A DNA stretch of 64,000 bases from Anagrus nilaparvatae (GCA_022575985.1 JAKSXM010000231.1:22358501-22422500), one strand, 5' to 3'. Numbered from the stretch's first letter, positions 1-11,531 are shown. Notes: generated by a model not told the origin, from the sequence alone. Made by a program: numbers and translations.

Positions 1-400
1 GCTTTCAAAAGATCAATTTTTACAAATTTCAAATTTCCCGTCAAAAGTCACGTGACCAATCAAAAATCTGACCAAAAATTTTGTTTCCGCGGGAAATTTT
101 AAACAAGGATATATCTTTTCATGTTTTTAAGAACGTTTATGTTAAAACAGCGAAATTTTAAATTGAAAGATTATTTTAAGTGAAAGTAATTTTTTAATTT
201 TTTAAATACTACTAAATTATTCTAAATTAATCAGAAAATTCTTTATCATTTCGTTGTTTTAACATAAAGTTTTTGAAAACATGAAAAGGTATATCCTTAT
301 GTAAAATTTCCCGCGGAATCCCAATTTTTGGTCAGATTTTTGATTGGTCCCATGGCTTGTCGGGAAATTTGAAATTTGTAAATAATGATCTTTTGAAAGC
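1..400. repeat. Foldback (MITE-like) inverted repeat, ~180 bp arms
   Basis: The first ~185 bases (beginning GCTTTCAAAAGATCA) are repeated in reverse complement up to position 400 (ending TGATCTTTTGAAAGC), with a short AT-rich centre near 190-215. Arms share blocks such as the CCGCGGGAAATTTTA and ATCAAAAATCTGACC motifs with scattered mismatches. No coding potential is seen. Because position 1 is the window edge, the left terminus and any target duplication cannot be read. Superfamily unassigned. Confidence 0.75.
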
Positions 401-1451
401 TGCTATTTTTTTATCTAGAGCTCCCAAAGCAGTGCCCCATCGAAATTTTTTTTTTGACAAAAAATATAAGGTTTAAGGTCTTACGAACGGCAGGATTTTT
501 ACCTATCGGCATCTTTGTCTTACGCGTGTAAAAAAATACGGATTGCAACTTTAAATAAATAAAAAAGTTTTTTCAATAATACTTAATTACTATTCAAAGC
601 TTAAAAATAAATTTTATTAACTTAATTTGGGCATTAAATAAACTATTTATTATTTAAATAATATTATTTAATTATTTATAAAAAAAATAAATAATTAAAA
701 AAATACCGAAATAAATAAAAAAATAAATCGAAAATTTGCGACAAACGGTTGTGAAATTACAAGATATATTTTTGCGCCTAAAAACGCAGAGTAATGTTTA
801 CATTTTTCACATAATTAAAAGCATTTTTTATTCTTAAAATATTAATAATTACATTGCATTTTTACATTTTACGAGAAAATAAAAAAAATTTATGAGCACC
901 AAAAATAAAAAAACAAAAACAAAAAAAAAAACAAAATTGACGAGTCCGTGACCACCACTTTGATTTTCTGGTAGTTTGGACTCTATAGAATGCAAAAAAA
1001 AAGCTGAATACGAAATCGGCAATGGATGCCAAAAAGATATTACCACTTTTATGTGAAAAATCGTGTTTTTTTATCTGAACTACCCTAAATTTTCAAAATA
1101 ACTTTTTAGGTAAAATTTAAAGATTTTTAAATTTTTGTGTTAGATATCCTTTTTTTGGTTAACTATACTCAAGAAATTAGTAAAAAAATATAAATCTATC
1201 ACTTAAAATAATTTTTATCAATGAAAAGAAACTTTCAAAATTTTTTTTTTTTTTAAATATCGAAAGCAACGTGATTCCAAGCCTTAAATTCACGAACTCG
1301 AATCAGCAAGCAGTGCGTTATTTTTCTTTTTTTTTAAAAACATGTTAAGCGCTACTTTTCTATGGATTTTATCAATTATCTAGTGTGCATTTCTTTTTAC
1401 CGTGAAATTGGAAAAAATTCTTAGCTTATAATATATATTATTTTTTTTTAG
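401..1451. other. Gene-free AT-rich stretch before the first visible GRF exon
   Basis: Homopolymer-rich, AT-rich sequence with short spurious frames only. It precedes a good acceptor (pyrimidine run then AG at 1450-1451), so at least its right part is intron. No upstream exon of the GRF gene could be picked out, so the gene's 5' end lies either in this stretch as a short exon or left of the window. Confidence 0.5.
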
Positions 1452-4400
1452 CAACCGATAAAAATGATAAAAGAAAAACCATTCCAAAAGTTAAAAAATT
1501 AAAAATTGTGTCAAAAGCAAAATGTTATTGTGGGTTACAACCTACTAGGTAGATATAAATCAAATTATTTTTTAACTTGTAAATGTATTAGAATGAATTT
1601 TAAAAACGTAAGTTTTTACAGTTGCATTCACTCAGAAAAAGGTGTTCTACATGGTAAAAAATATTTTCGATGTGGAAAAAAAAGAAAACCTTTTTGCACC
1701 TATTATAAACTTTCAGCAGGTAAGATATGTTATAAACCTAATCTCTGGTTATATATACTTACCTATAATGTTTTACACTAAATTAATTACAATAAATGAT
1801 TCATACAATAGATTCATTAAATCACTATAAAAAATAACTCCCGTAAATTCACAAAAAGTCTATTGTTAATTACGATTTTTATCGATAATGTATTATTAAA
1901 TTTTTTTCAAAAGTTTACCAAGTATTTGCAAACAATTATTTGTTTTTGTACATTTATATATGAATTCCTTTGTGGAAATCGTAGATTTTTTGGTGATCGA
2001 AATCATTAACCTCTATATTATTTATTAAAATTTATATTTAATATTTAATTTGTAAATTTACTTATCTTTAAAGATGAAAAACAACCTGAAAAAGTAGCGA
2101 CTACCCAAATTAAAAAAGTAATCAAAGTAAAAAATCAGGAAAATCCGGAAAGTACTATTTCTTCTGATTCTCAGATTATGTGTCATTGCAATGAGGTAGC
2201 CCTTAGGTAAGAACATTTAGAACAAAAAATTTGAATTCTAATTAAAAAAAAAAAAATTAAACATTTACAGGCAAATTTCAAAGAGTGGTACTAGGAAAAG
2301 TGTGGTAATAGGAAAACCATTTTTAAAATGCGGAAAAAAAGAAAATCCAATGTGCGGTTTCTTTAGGATTTTAGGTAATGATTTTGCAGTTTTTTTTCAA
2401 TATAAGTGTAAAGAAAAGGTTAGAGACTTTAGTTTAGACTTAAAGTAACTTAAAGTTTAGAGACAAAAAAAAAATTCCTACTTGGGCCTAAACTGAAAAA
2501 ATTTTTTACGTCAATAAGGGGTATATTATAGAAAAAATAAGAAAAATTATCTCTTTTTTAATAGAATTACCAAACGGTAGTAATTTTGTGTACATAACAC
2601 AATTTTCATAAATATAAATTTTTTTTTTTGTTTAATAGATAAAAATAATGAAAAAAGAAAAAATGAAAATATTGTCATTTCAGAAGTAGAGAGCTTCAAA
2701 AAGAAATTCAAGAAAGTGGTATTGTGCAAATGCAAAATCGAAGCAAAACAGTAAATTAAATAAGTAAATTAAGATTATTTAAAATATTAATTTTAATTTT
2801 CTTTTTACAATTCTTTCAGGTTCTCTATACCTTATGGAGAAAAAAAAGAAAAATCTATTTTTACCTGCGAGACAAACGCTTGTGATTTTTGGGAAGTAAT
2901 AGGTAAGCATTTATTAGCAAATAGGTGTTTCAAAGAAATCGGAGGAGGAATTCTAACTTTTTTTTCATTTGATAGGAGATGAAAACAACAAAGGTTTATT
3001 TGATGAATTAAAGGAAAACGAAGTTATTAAAAGTGATCAATCTAAAAATGTAAATAAGAAAAATTTAAAAGAAAATGTTGACTCCCTTATTATGATGTGT
3101 TTATGCAATGTTGAAGCTTTACGGTAAGAAGAAAATGAAGGATAATTAATTAATAATTAAATTTTTATAAATAGGGTCTGAGTTTGAGTAATTTACTGTT
3201 TATGCATAAAATTTTTTGTAGAGCTTCACAGCTTACTGGCAGAAATAAAGGAATGGAATTCTTAACATGTGGAAAAACAAAACCACCTTTTTGTGACTGG
3301 AAAAAATATTTACCAATAGGTATTATTAAAATAAAATTTATAAATTTAATAATTTTTCATTATACGCTGTAAAAAAGATCTACTTTCTACTTTGAAGCGA
3401 TATTTTTTTTTTCTGTTAATAAAAAATTATATGTTGAACAAAAAACATAGAAATTTCCATTTCAATGATGTTTTAATGCAACTGCATTTAAAGCCAAATC
3501 CTATTTTTCCCCTTTGTTTAACAAATAGATATTAATTTACAGTTCCAATTGTCGAGAGTAGAAAAAGAAATCAAAATTATAACATAAAACCATCCATTGA
3601 ATGCTTCTGTAACTGCAAAGCTAAAGCGTAAGTTTAATTATAATTAAATTATTAAGTAGTTATCGCATAAGTAAAATAAAATCTTTTTTTTTTTAGTCAT
3701 AAAGGGACTTACGGAAAATTCAATGGGAAAACGTATTTGAGATGTGGAAAAACGCGAGGTCCATATTGCAGATTCATTATGCCCTTAGGTATAAATGTTA
3801 TTTTTCAAATTAAAAAATTTTTCTTTATAAATATATTTTTATTTAATTTTTTTTTTTTAATAAAATGGCACAGTACCAGAAAAAAGTGAAGAATCAATTT
3901 CTAGGAAGAAAGTATACCCCTACGAAAGTAATAGAAATAATTCACTAGCATTTGGTAAATCAGTTTTATTTTTTTTTGTATATGTATAAATGATTATTGC
4001 GATTTATTTAAATTTTAGATGAGGATTTATTACAGCATAATTGCTTGAAAAAAAATAATTTACAGCCAGATAAATATGGAATTAAAAATTATAGACCTTC
4101 ACCGAATCCTGGATTTTGTAATAATAATCCCTTGAATTACAGACCTCTCAATTGTGTATCTTCTACTCCTGGACTATCAAATTCTAAATCTAATGATTGT
4201 ATATCTTCTATATATGGAACCTCAAATTATCAATTTTCTAATACTGGACCTTATAATAATCAACAATATTTGAAATATCGAACTACTAGAAACTTTGAAA
4301 TCGACCAGATGAGTAAATTAGAGTTTGTAGATAAGGTACAATTAAAAAAATGTTTAGTTATTTGTTAGTGGACCCTCTCAAAAAAATTTTCTGGATACGT

Positions 4401-4846
4401 GGCTGCATATTATATTAATACATATATAATTAGTATGTTATTAATATAAACTGTTAAATAAATGTAATACAAATTTTTTCTAATGATTGAAGAACAAAAA
4501 ATCGACTATTTTCAAAATTTTTAAAACCGACTATTTTCTGACTTGGGCGGGATGTTTATTTTACCCTTTATATGTAAAATATCATACTGAACTTGTTATA
4601 AAAAAGTTTATTGGGCCGAAAGCGATTAATAAATTAATTTTAAAATTAATCTGAGGCTACGCGCCTCGGACCCATAAATCTCCGCATTCGGCAAAATTAA
4701 ACTTTGTTAGAATACATGAGTAATATTATATTATTTTGCTTTAGGTTGTACGTGGTGTTAGAAAAGAGCTAAGAAAAGGTTCAGCTTATTGTGATTGTAA
4801 CCAATCTCATTGTCAGTTTACTAATAAGCATCCAGGACATGGATAA
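1452..4846 (+). CDS. Tandem GRF zinc-finger protein, 13 exons, 5' partial
   Basis: Exons read as 1452-1548, 1622-1719, 2074-2206, 2271-2374, 2639-2750, 2820-2902, 2976-3123, 3222-3319, 3543-3627, 3697-3788, 3874-3954, 4019-4335 and 4745-4846. All have AG/GT borders and every phase joins, giving about 515 residues plus an unseen N-terminus. Exon pairs 1-2, 3-4, 5-6, 7-8 and 9-10 each encode one zf-GRF unit: a C-x-C-N/G start with an A-x-R/K, then G-K/x-x-F/Y-L/F-x-C-G and a final C-x-(F/W/Y). Linkers are Lys/Glu-rich. Exon 12 is Asn/Ser/Pro/Tyr-rich; exon 13 ends in a CDCNQSHCQF segment and TAA. GRF fingers bind single-stranded nucleic acid in TOP3A, NEIL3, APEX2 and TTF2. This could be the C-terminal part of a TOP3A-like enzyme or a stand-alone protein; no catalytic domain is visible here, so the product is left unnamed. 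Confidence 0.85.
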
Positions 4847-4944
4847 TATTATCAGCAATTTTTCCTTCATTTTTTATTAAGTAAAGTATCATTGAAGAAA
4901 AATCAAAAACAACATTATAATATGTATATTTTATTTAAAAAGTA

Positions 4945-4950
4945 AATAAA
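4945..4950 (+). promoter_or_regulatory. Candidate polyadenylation signal of the GRF gene
   Basis: An AATAAA hexamer stands 99 bases after the TAA stop of the GRF gene, a normal distance for a 3' UTR. AT-rich sequence makes chance hexamers common, so the call rests on position. Confidence 0.45.
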
Positions 4951-5404
4951 ACAATGTTTATGTTCTAATTTTTACTATTCTATTAAACCACACAAAAAAA
5001 ATTATCATCAATCATATACGAAAACAAATGTTATTTACGAAAAAAATTAGTATATAATAATTAAGGGAAAATAATTATTTAAAAGTGTAAGTTGCCTGAA
5101 TTCTTTATTACGATAATTTTCGTGTTACAAATCTTCATTTTAATTTTAATTTTTTAAATAAACTATCGTGCATTTGACTCATGGATATGCAAAATCTAGT
5201 GTTTGCGAGACCCTATTTTTTTGATCATGATAATCTTGATAAACTGATTTAAAAAAACTTATAATCGGTTCGTGTAAACACAACCTAAATGCATGGAACA
5301 TGTTTACTTCCATCTGAGGAGTAGGTATAATACAAATGTTACTCAACATTACAATACAATTTTCTAATTTTATAATTTGTAATTATCACCTTACTAGTTG
5401 TTAA
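4951..5404. other. Intergenic, nothing recognised
   Basis: AT-rich sequence without a supported gene, RNA or repeat. Confidence 0.5.
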
Positions 5405-5600
5405 GATTCTAAATCCAAACTATTTTGATACCCTAAACCTGAATTATTCTAAGTCCCTTAATCGATATTATTCCAAATCCCTAAACCTGAATTAATTCAA
5501 GTCCCTATAAATCTATATTATTCTAAGTCCTTGAACCTGTATTATCCTAAGTCCTTAAGCCCAGATTTTTTAAAATCTTCGAATTATTCTAAGTCTTATT
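5405..5600. repeat. Degenerate minisatellite, ~25-30 bp unit
   Basis: Repeated variants of CCTAAACCTGAATTATTCTAAGT run head to tail about six to seven times with drift in both sequence and unit length. Just downstream, TTTGACCACCCCCCC occurs twice (about 5598-5643). No coding reading is plausible. Confidence 0.7.
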
Positions 5601-6071
5601 TGACCACCCCCCCTTAAAGAGGACACATTTGACCACCCCCCCTAATTTTCAAGTTCTGAAGTACCCCCTCCATATAAACATGTTCCATGTTAAAAAAAAT
5701 AAATTTATGATACACTAATCACCTTTTCATGCATGTTTTTTTTTCTGAATATTACAGAATATAGTAGTTTTCTTGAATTTTTCTCTAGATTTCTTATTTT
5801 TATCAAGAATTGCCAAAAATTTGTTTTTAAAAAATCAAAAATTTTTTCAACTGACTTCAATAAAATTTTATAAGTTATATTGAAGAAAAACAAAATTTCA
5901 AAAAATTTTTGTTTTCCCAAAAATAATATAAATTTAATATCTTCAAAAGTACGATAGCTGAGTCGCAAAACAATGACCATTTTCATCCTCGGACTTTTTT
6001 TCTTCATTTTGACACCAGTTTTATGAAATTTCATTCTTTGGTTCGACCCTGATAAATATACACACAAAAAA

Positions 6072-6906
6072 AAATTATACCATTGCCCTTAAATTGTCCC
6101 AAACTAGCCCTAAAAAGGGCATTTTCGGTACATTCACTCTGGCCCTCTAAAATTTGGTATACGGGAGTTTTTTAGGTCACTGATCACGAATATGTATTTT
6201 TTATGAAAAATGAGACCTTCGCATAATTTTTTATTAAAAATAATTGAATATTCGTGATCCGCGGCCCAAAAAACCTCCGTATACCAAATTTTAAAGGGCT
6301 AGAGTGAATGTAGCAAAAATGCCGTTTTTAGGGCTAGTTTGGGCTAATTTAAGGGCGAAGGTCTCATTTTGCATAAAAAATACCTGAATATTCGAGATCA
6401 GCGACCCAAAAAACCTCCGTATACCAAATTTTAGAGGGCTAGAGTGAACATAGCAAAAATGCCCTTTTTAGGGCTAGTTTGGGCCAATTTGAAGACAATG
6501 ATATAATTTTTCATTAAAAATAATTGAATATTTGTGATCAGCGAACCAAAAAATCCCCGTATACCGAATTTCAAAGGCTTAGAGTGAATGTAGCAAAAAT
6601 GCCCTTTTTAGAGCTATAGTTTGGTATAATTTAAGGCCGAAGGTCTTAATTTGCATAAAAAATACCTGAATATTCGAGATCAGCGACCCAAAAAATCTCC
6701 GTATACCAAATTTTAGAGGGCTAGAGTGAATATAACAAAATTGCCCTTTTCAGGGCAAGTTTTGGCCAATTTAAGGGTCAAGCTTCAATTTCTAATAGAG
6801 AAGACCCCGATTTTCGAGATCAGCAACCCAAAAAACCTGTACTAGACCAAATCTAGTGGTGGCCAGAAACTATATAACCAAACCCGTATTTTGACTGGAT
6901 TATTAT
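6072..6906. repeat. Foldback/tandem repeat, family F, copy 1
   Basis: Four to five units of about 120-155 bp repeat the order: GATCAGCGACCCAAAAAA, CCTCCGTATACCAAATTTTA, GGGCTAGAGTGAATGTAGC, CCCTTTTTAGGGCTAGTTTGG. The first unit (about 6075-6200) lies in the opposite orientation to the rest, making a foldback. The right end (about 6850-6906, reverse complement of GACTGG...CCAAACCCG) matches the ends of the related copies at 41,893-42,869 and 24,693-24,770. Non-coding; likely a non-autonomous element. Confidence 0.65.
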
Positions 6907-7689
6907 GCATATACCTTAGAAAAACTACCAAGCTATTTTTTTATAAACTAGACTATAGCGGGCTCACGTTGTTCGCCCGCATTATAATATCCCCTTAGCT
7001 TTATTAAAAAAATATCAAAGAAATATAGGTTATAACCTATAAAGAAAATAGAAAAATTCAAATTTGTAAACAAATAATTTAATTGGTCTTTATATTGTCC
7101 ACAAGATGGCGGCCCCTATAAAGCCCATCAATTTTTATATACTAGAATAAAATAAAAAAAAAATTAATTTGATAAAATAAACCCAGAAAAAACTAGTTAC
7201 GACCTCTACTGTTGTTTATTTTGAAATATAAGAGAGAAGATTCTGTTTTATCAGTTGGTATATTATATTTATAAAAAAAAAAAAAATTTTAATAATTAAA
7301 CAATGAAGAATAGACTGCCCTAGATAATCATATAATAAAGTCGGATACAAAGTTTCATTTAATTCGGTACGTTATTTTTCGAGAAATTCGCTTATTTCAT
7401 TTTCCATTTGGTCAATAAATTCAAAAAATATTCTATAAATTAATAATAATGGAAAATAGAAGCAGTGATAATATTCAAAAATAGAAAAAAGCAATTTACT
7501 TGGAAATTATGGAAAGAAATTAATCTAAAATTGGTAATCGAATCAATTTTACAATTATTGAGTGCCGTGGACTCTTAATTTTGCAAATAATTAAATACTC
7601 GCTAATTTAATTAATAATTTTGCAAATTTTCTACCTTATCGACGCCATTATTATTATTATTATAAAACTCATCTTTACTTGTCCTTAAG
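6907..7689. other. Intergenic, nothing recognised
   Basis: AT-rich, no supported gene or repeat. Confidence 0.45.
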
Positions 7690-7791
7690 CAAAAGTATAA
7701 ATTCCTAATGAATATATTATAAGTTTCGGGCCATAAATGTTGTGAGATGAAATTATGTGGCCTAAGCTAAGCAAATTTTTATTTCAGCAAA
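7690..7791 (-). repeat. Single monomer of repeat family G, inverted
   Basis: The segment carrying GGCCATAAATGTTGTGAGAT and CCTAAGCTAAG is the reverse complement of the unit tandemly repeated at 24,826-25,445, including the flanking TATAAATTCCTAAT...TATTATAA part. The unit itself contains an inverted GGCCATAAA/TTTATGGCC motif. Confidence 0.7.
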
Positions 7792-8314
7792 CAGATAATT
7801 TTTCTTATACAGCTTTTTCACATTGGGCTCACAGGTTGTACTATAAATATAATTATATTAAGTATATTAAGTGAACTATAATTATAATTATATTAAGCTA
7901 ATTAGCTTATCTTATGACAATTTATTATCTTCAGAAACTGCTTAACTTGCAAGGCCCCTAAATAACCATTTTACGGTGGGAAATTAAAATAAAATTAAAG
8001 AATTCGTTTTTATAAATTCGCGTTTAATTTAGATGTTTGCAAAATATTTATTATTTAGATTTAGCTATATTATGGGGGTAACTACTTTTTTTACTTTAGA
8101 CAAGATTTTTACTTTTGAAAATATGAATAATAATTCTGATAATGATGCTGATAGTTCTGGTTATAATCCAAGAACTCGAATTTTCTGCCAACTACATAAA
8201 GTAACCGTTTAAAGCCCAATTTTATAGTTATATTAGTCGAATACTAAGAAGGAATAAGGTTATATAGCAATTAGGAATACGGTTATTATAACAATGCCCT
8301 AAATAATAGATAAT
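7792..8314. other. Intergenic; may hold the untraceable rest of a Penelope copy
   Basis: No reverse-transcriptase motif could be read upstream of the GIY-YIG remnant at 8315, so the Penelope-like element appears 5' truncated or eroded here. Confidence 0.35.
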
Positions 8315-8644
8315 TTGTCGGGTGTAGTCAAAAGAGTGAAAGATAAAACACGGTTTCTGGATAATGTTAATTTAATATACAAATTAAAGTGCAGTAATTG
8401 TCCTGCAACGTATGTGGGGCAAACAAAAAGACCGTTATTTCATAGGGTTAAAGAGCATAGTGATGATGTTAAATATAATAGAGATACTGTAGTCGCGAAT
8501 CATTGTAAAGACTTCGAAGATACTATTGATTTTAATAAAATATCAATTTTAGATTTTGAGAGTAATTATTATAAAAGACACATGTCAGAAAAATTCCATA
8601 TACAGATGCAAAAAATGCCGTTAAATGTTTACATATTTAGTTAG
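8315..8644 (+). pseudogene. Penelope-like element GIY-YIG endonuclease remnant
   Basis: The frame reads a GIY-YIG-type module: NLIYKLKCSNCPATYVGQTK supplies the Y and Y-V-G pair, followed by R-x(3)-H near LFHRVKEH and then ILDFESNYYKRHMSEKFHI, which matches the conserved D-x-E-x-N-Y-x-K-R-x-x-E-x-x-H-I block. This is the C-terminal endonuclease of Penelope-like retroelements, which nicks target DNA for priming. There is no good ATG at the start and no reverse transcriptase upstream, so this is a 5'-truncated copy. The endonuclease portion itself has no internal stop. Nothing suggests host use. Confidence 0.75.
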
Positions 8645-9847
8645 ACACAAAATTTATATCTCAAAATCATAAAAAATTAGCTAAATGTATGTCTGGGCAT
8701 TTTAAATGAATCTTATTTCATGTATACAAAAAAATTAAAGTAATTGGCTCTTTAAAAATTTCTGTTTTTAACGTTCTTATAACAATCATAATAATAAATT
8801 TCGTATATAAAAAAAACATTTTTAAATGAATCATAAAACGTACAATATATATAACATATATACTTAAAAATCTCTATGTTAAAAAAATTTTTTTTGAATA
8901 AAAGAATTTAAAAGGTATAATATTTATACTGAAATTTTTTTTTTTTTAATTTCCGGGTCAAAAATACAACACGTGTTAATGTTTACATCAAAGTTAATAT
9001 ATTTAAAACTTAGAAGATGAATCATATAATTTAGCAATAAGTTCTATAATACTAGAAAAAGTTAAAACCTTTTTTTATTTTGTTTATAATATCAAAATTT
9101 GTTGATATGCGGCTGACTTTTTCAATACATAATTGTAAATTTAACTTTAGTATTTAAAATGTACTCAGTAGAGAAACATAAAATCTGTTTCTCAAATATT
9201 TCTAGGTAGCTTTTAAGAATATATGAATGGTATGTTTTAAGGCTATCCTAAACGGAGTCTGTAATTTTTCATTTACCATACGAGCGTATCAAGTTTCTTT
9301 ACATATTCAAAGTATGTATGTGTATGTGCTTTATGTTTAACCTCTTGAACCTTACGTTATGTCGGAGGTCACCAACAATTAACACAAGCAGCTACCGAAC
9401 CGCATATTTTGCTTTTATTTCCTCGGAAGTCGATATATACATAGAGATATATACCGCTTTTTCCTTTATTGGAAAATAACTCTAGGTTCTGGAAGCATGT
9501 GGATAAATTGTCAGTGAAACTGCAGGATTAGAAGGTGAATTAAAGGATTGATGAAGGGATTGAGGGATTTTTAGGGTTTGGGAGGCCAATTGCGGTCTAA
9601 GGTCCGACTTTTTGTAGGAGCCATGCTGACAATTCCGTCTTTAAAACACAGAGTTGCATTTCTACAACTCTATGCTTTAAAAGAGGCGCGAAAAACCTTA
9701 GAAAAACGCCCTCTATGCATGACATACGGAGGCAAGTAAATGGCACTTTCCATTTCATCTTGCCCCCTGCGACTCGGCAGCTAGCTCTACTCTCCCTTCT
9801 TAAAATAAATATTTAATTTTATTAAATATTCATTTCCAGAAAAAAAA
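8645..9847. other. Intergenic; one strong hairpin, otherwise nothing recognised
   Basis: AT-rich until about 9480, then less so. At about 9638-9682 a near-perfect hairpin is seen: CTTTAAAACACAGAGTTG pairs with CAACTCTATGCTTTAAAAG around a short loop. No gene was found. Confidence 0.45.
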
Positions 9848-9937
9848 GTTGTCACTGCTCTGTATGCGAACCCACTTCATAATATTTTGCAATATTACAA
9901 AGCGAGCGCGTTACCTCTGTGCTACCGAGCCGGTCAT
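9848..9937 (-). ncRNA. tRNA-like sequence with Pol III boxes (SINE head or tRNA relic)
   Basis: On the minus strand an A-box-like GTAGCACAGAGGTAA (9911-9925) is followed by a B-box-like GGGTTCGCATAC (9862-9873) at tRNA-like spacing, and a run of eight T (9840-9847) ends the unit as a Pol III terminator would. The anticodon region is AT-rich and longer than in a normal tRNA (either an intron or decay). Best read as a tRNA-derived SINE head or degenerate tRNA; folding was not computed. Confidence 0.45.
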
Positions 9938-10106
9938 ATTCAAAGTACTTATAATTATTTTTAAGGCCCCAAATTGATTTAAATTTAAGCCCCTCAAAAA
10001 CTCTCTAATTTAAACTTTTAAATCGGTTTGAAGGATTATAAGTGCCTGGAGAAAAAAAATACATTTTTAGCCGATTTTTCAACTCCACTAGGTGTTCAAG
10101 ATTTTA

Positions 10107-10321
10107 TTACTGAATTAATATTTTTAAAAAGTTGATTTTACTTTTATCCATTTTTGATTCGTTAAGTTTTGCATTTTCATATTCAATTTTAGCTTTTTTT
10201 TCTTATTTAGTTCATCTAGCTTTAATTTCTTATTATTATCATCTTTGATAGTTATTTTTGAAGTTGATTTACGTGTATCGACTGGCATTTCTGAATTTGC
10301 AACAATTTGGTTTTTTTTCAT
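10107..10321 (-). pseudogene. Lys-rich coding remnant with a frameshift
   Basis: From an ATG at 10321 the frame reads into a KKLKLDELNKKK segment. Then in an A-run near 10,200 the plausible coding frame shifts by one base and continues as KIEYENAKLNESKMDKSKI before stopping at 10107-10109. Such charged helical tails follow Myb/SANT-type DNA-binding domains in many insect transposon-derived proteins, but no such domain is visible here. Family assignment is a guess; a truncated gene fragment is the safest reading. Confidence 0.3.
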
Positions 10322-10883
10322 TTAAGATGCGAAATGAATAATATGGAAATACTTTTTGATTATCTTGTAATTTTTTAATCTAACTATTTATTTATTTTTT
10401 TTTATATGAAAAATTCAATTACCTAACCACACTCCCAATTAATTAAACTCCGAAATAATATTTGTAAAAAAAAACGATCAAAAAAGTTCGATGCTCTTCT
10501 TCTAGATCATACAATAATAAATAAAATTTCCTAACCACATTATTAAAAGGTTTAAAAAAAAAATTTATTTAAATGCTAACTAATAATTATTTTTTTATCA
10601 ATTTGAATTATTATTTAAGTAATTTTATTATTCGAGTGAATTCACCTAACGGAAGTTTAAATACCTGAAGTGATTTTTAATTTGGCGGTTTTATTCAAAC
10701 TGTTTTGTTCGAGCTGTATATATTTCAAGAAATACAACGAAATTATTATGTATTTAAAAATAGAGAAAAAGATCTTAATTAGGGTAATTAACTTTTATTA
10801 AATTTTAACGGAGGAAAAGTTGAGTTAATATTAAAAAAGAAATAATTTAAATTTATATAATCATTTTCAAGGTTAATTATTAA
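10322..10883. other. Intergenic, nothing recognised
   Basis: AT-rich; no supported feature. Confidence 0.4.
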
Positions 10884-11531
10884 ATATATATATATTATTA
10901 TTTTGATTTTATTGACCTGTACTGGGCATAATTGTTAAATGAATCATATTAAATTAAATTGTCCTATCTTGATATGTGTATGTTTTTAAATAACATCCCT
11001 TTTTTTATTAAGACATATCAAGCGGCAATATTATATAATTTTTAAATTCATTTAAAAATTATTTTTCAAAAATACGCGGTTGTTAATGTAGGTACAGAAG
11101 GTACCTGCAGCGTTTCGATCAGCACCAACACATAGATCTCCTCAGTGTGGCTGAGTGTGTTGGTGTGTGCCACAGACGCTGGTGTATTACGTCTTTAATT
11201 TTTCTTATATAGTGAACGAATGCCTATTTTATCACTTACGAGATACTATAGCCATTCGTTCCCTATATATGAAATGAATGGAAATGACCGGTTGCGGGTC
11301 TACGGTCTATTAAATATTAAATTATTAGTTATTTCTATTAATCGCCCATATTTTCTAATATATATATATTATTATTTTGATTTTATTGACCTGTACTGGG
11401 CATAATTGTTAAATGAATCATATTAAATTAAATTGTCCTATCTTGATATGTGTATGTTTTTAAATAACATCCCTTTTTTTATTAAGACATATCAAGCGGC
11501 ATTATTATATAATTTTTAAATTCATTTAAAA
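10884..11531. repeat. Pair of ~174 bp near-identical direct repeats around a hairpin-bearing core
   Basis: 10,884-11,057 and 11,358-11,531 match at a constant 474-base offset with no indel and one difference noted (GCGGCAATATT against GCGGCATTATT). The ~300 bp core includes GTGTTGGTGTGTGCCACAG and an inverted pair at about 11,211-11,270 (TATATAGTGAACGAATG against CATTCGTTCCCTATATA). The layout resembles a tiny LTR-type (TRIM-like) unit or a recent tandem duplication. No TG...CA ends or target duplication were identified, so the nature is open. Confidence 0.7.

Noticed and set aside
849..1046. 65-codon minus-strand frame with a hydrophobic stretch
   Set aside because: The hydrophobic run is an A/T homopolymer translation; no homologous pattern.
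5705..6067. 120-codon minus-strand open frame
   Set aside because: Phe/Lys/Ile-rich composition of AT-rich DNA, no family resemblance, and it runs into a repeat; no splice or neighbour support.
10884..11531. Complete LTR retrotransposon
   Set aside because: No TG...CA ends, primer-binding site, polypurine tract or coding sequence could be shown between the direct repeats.
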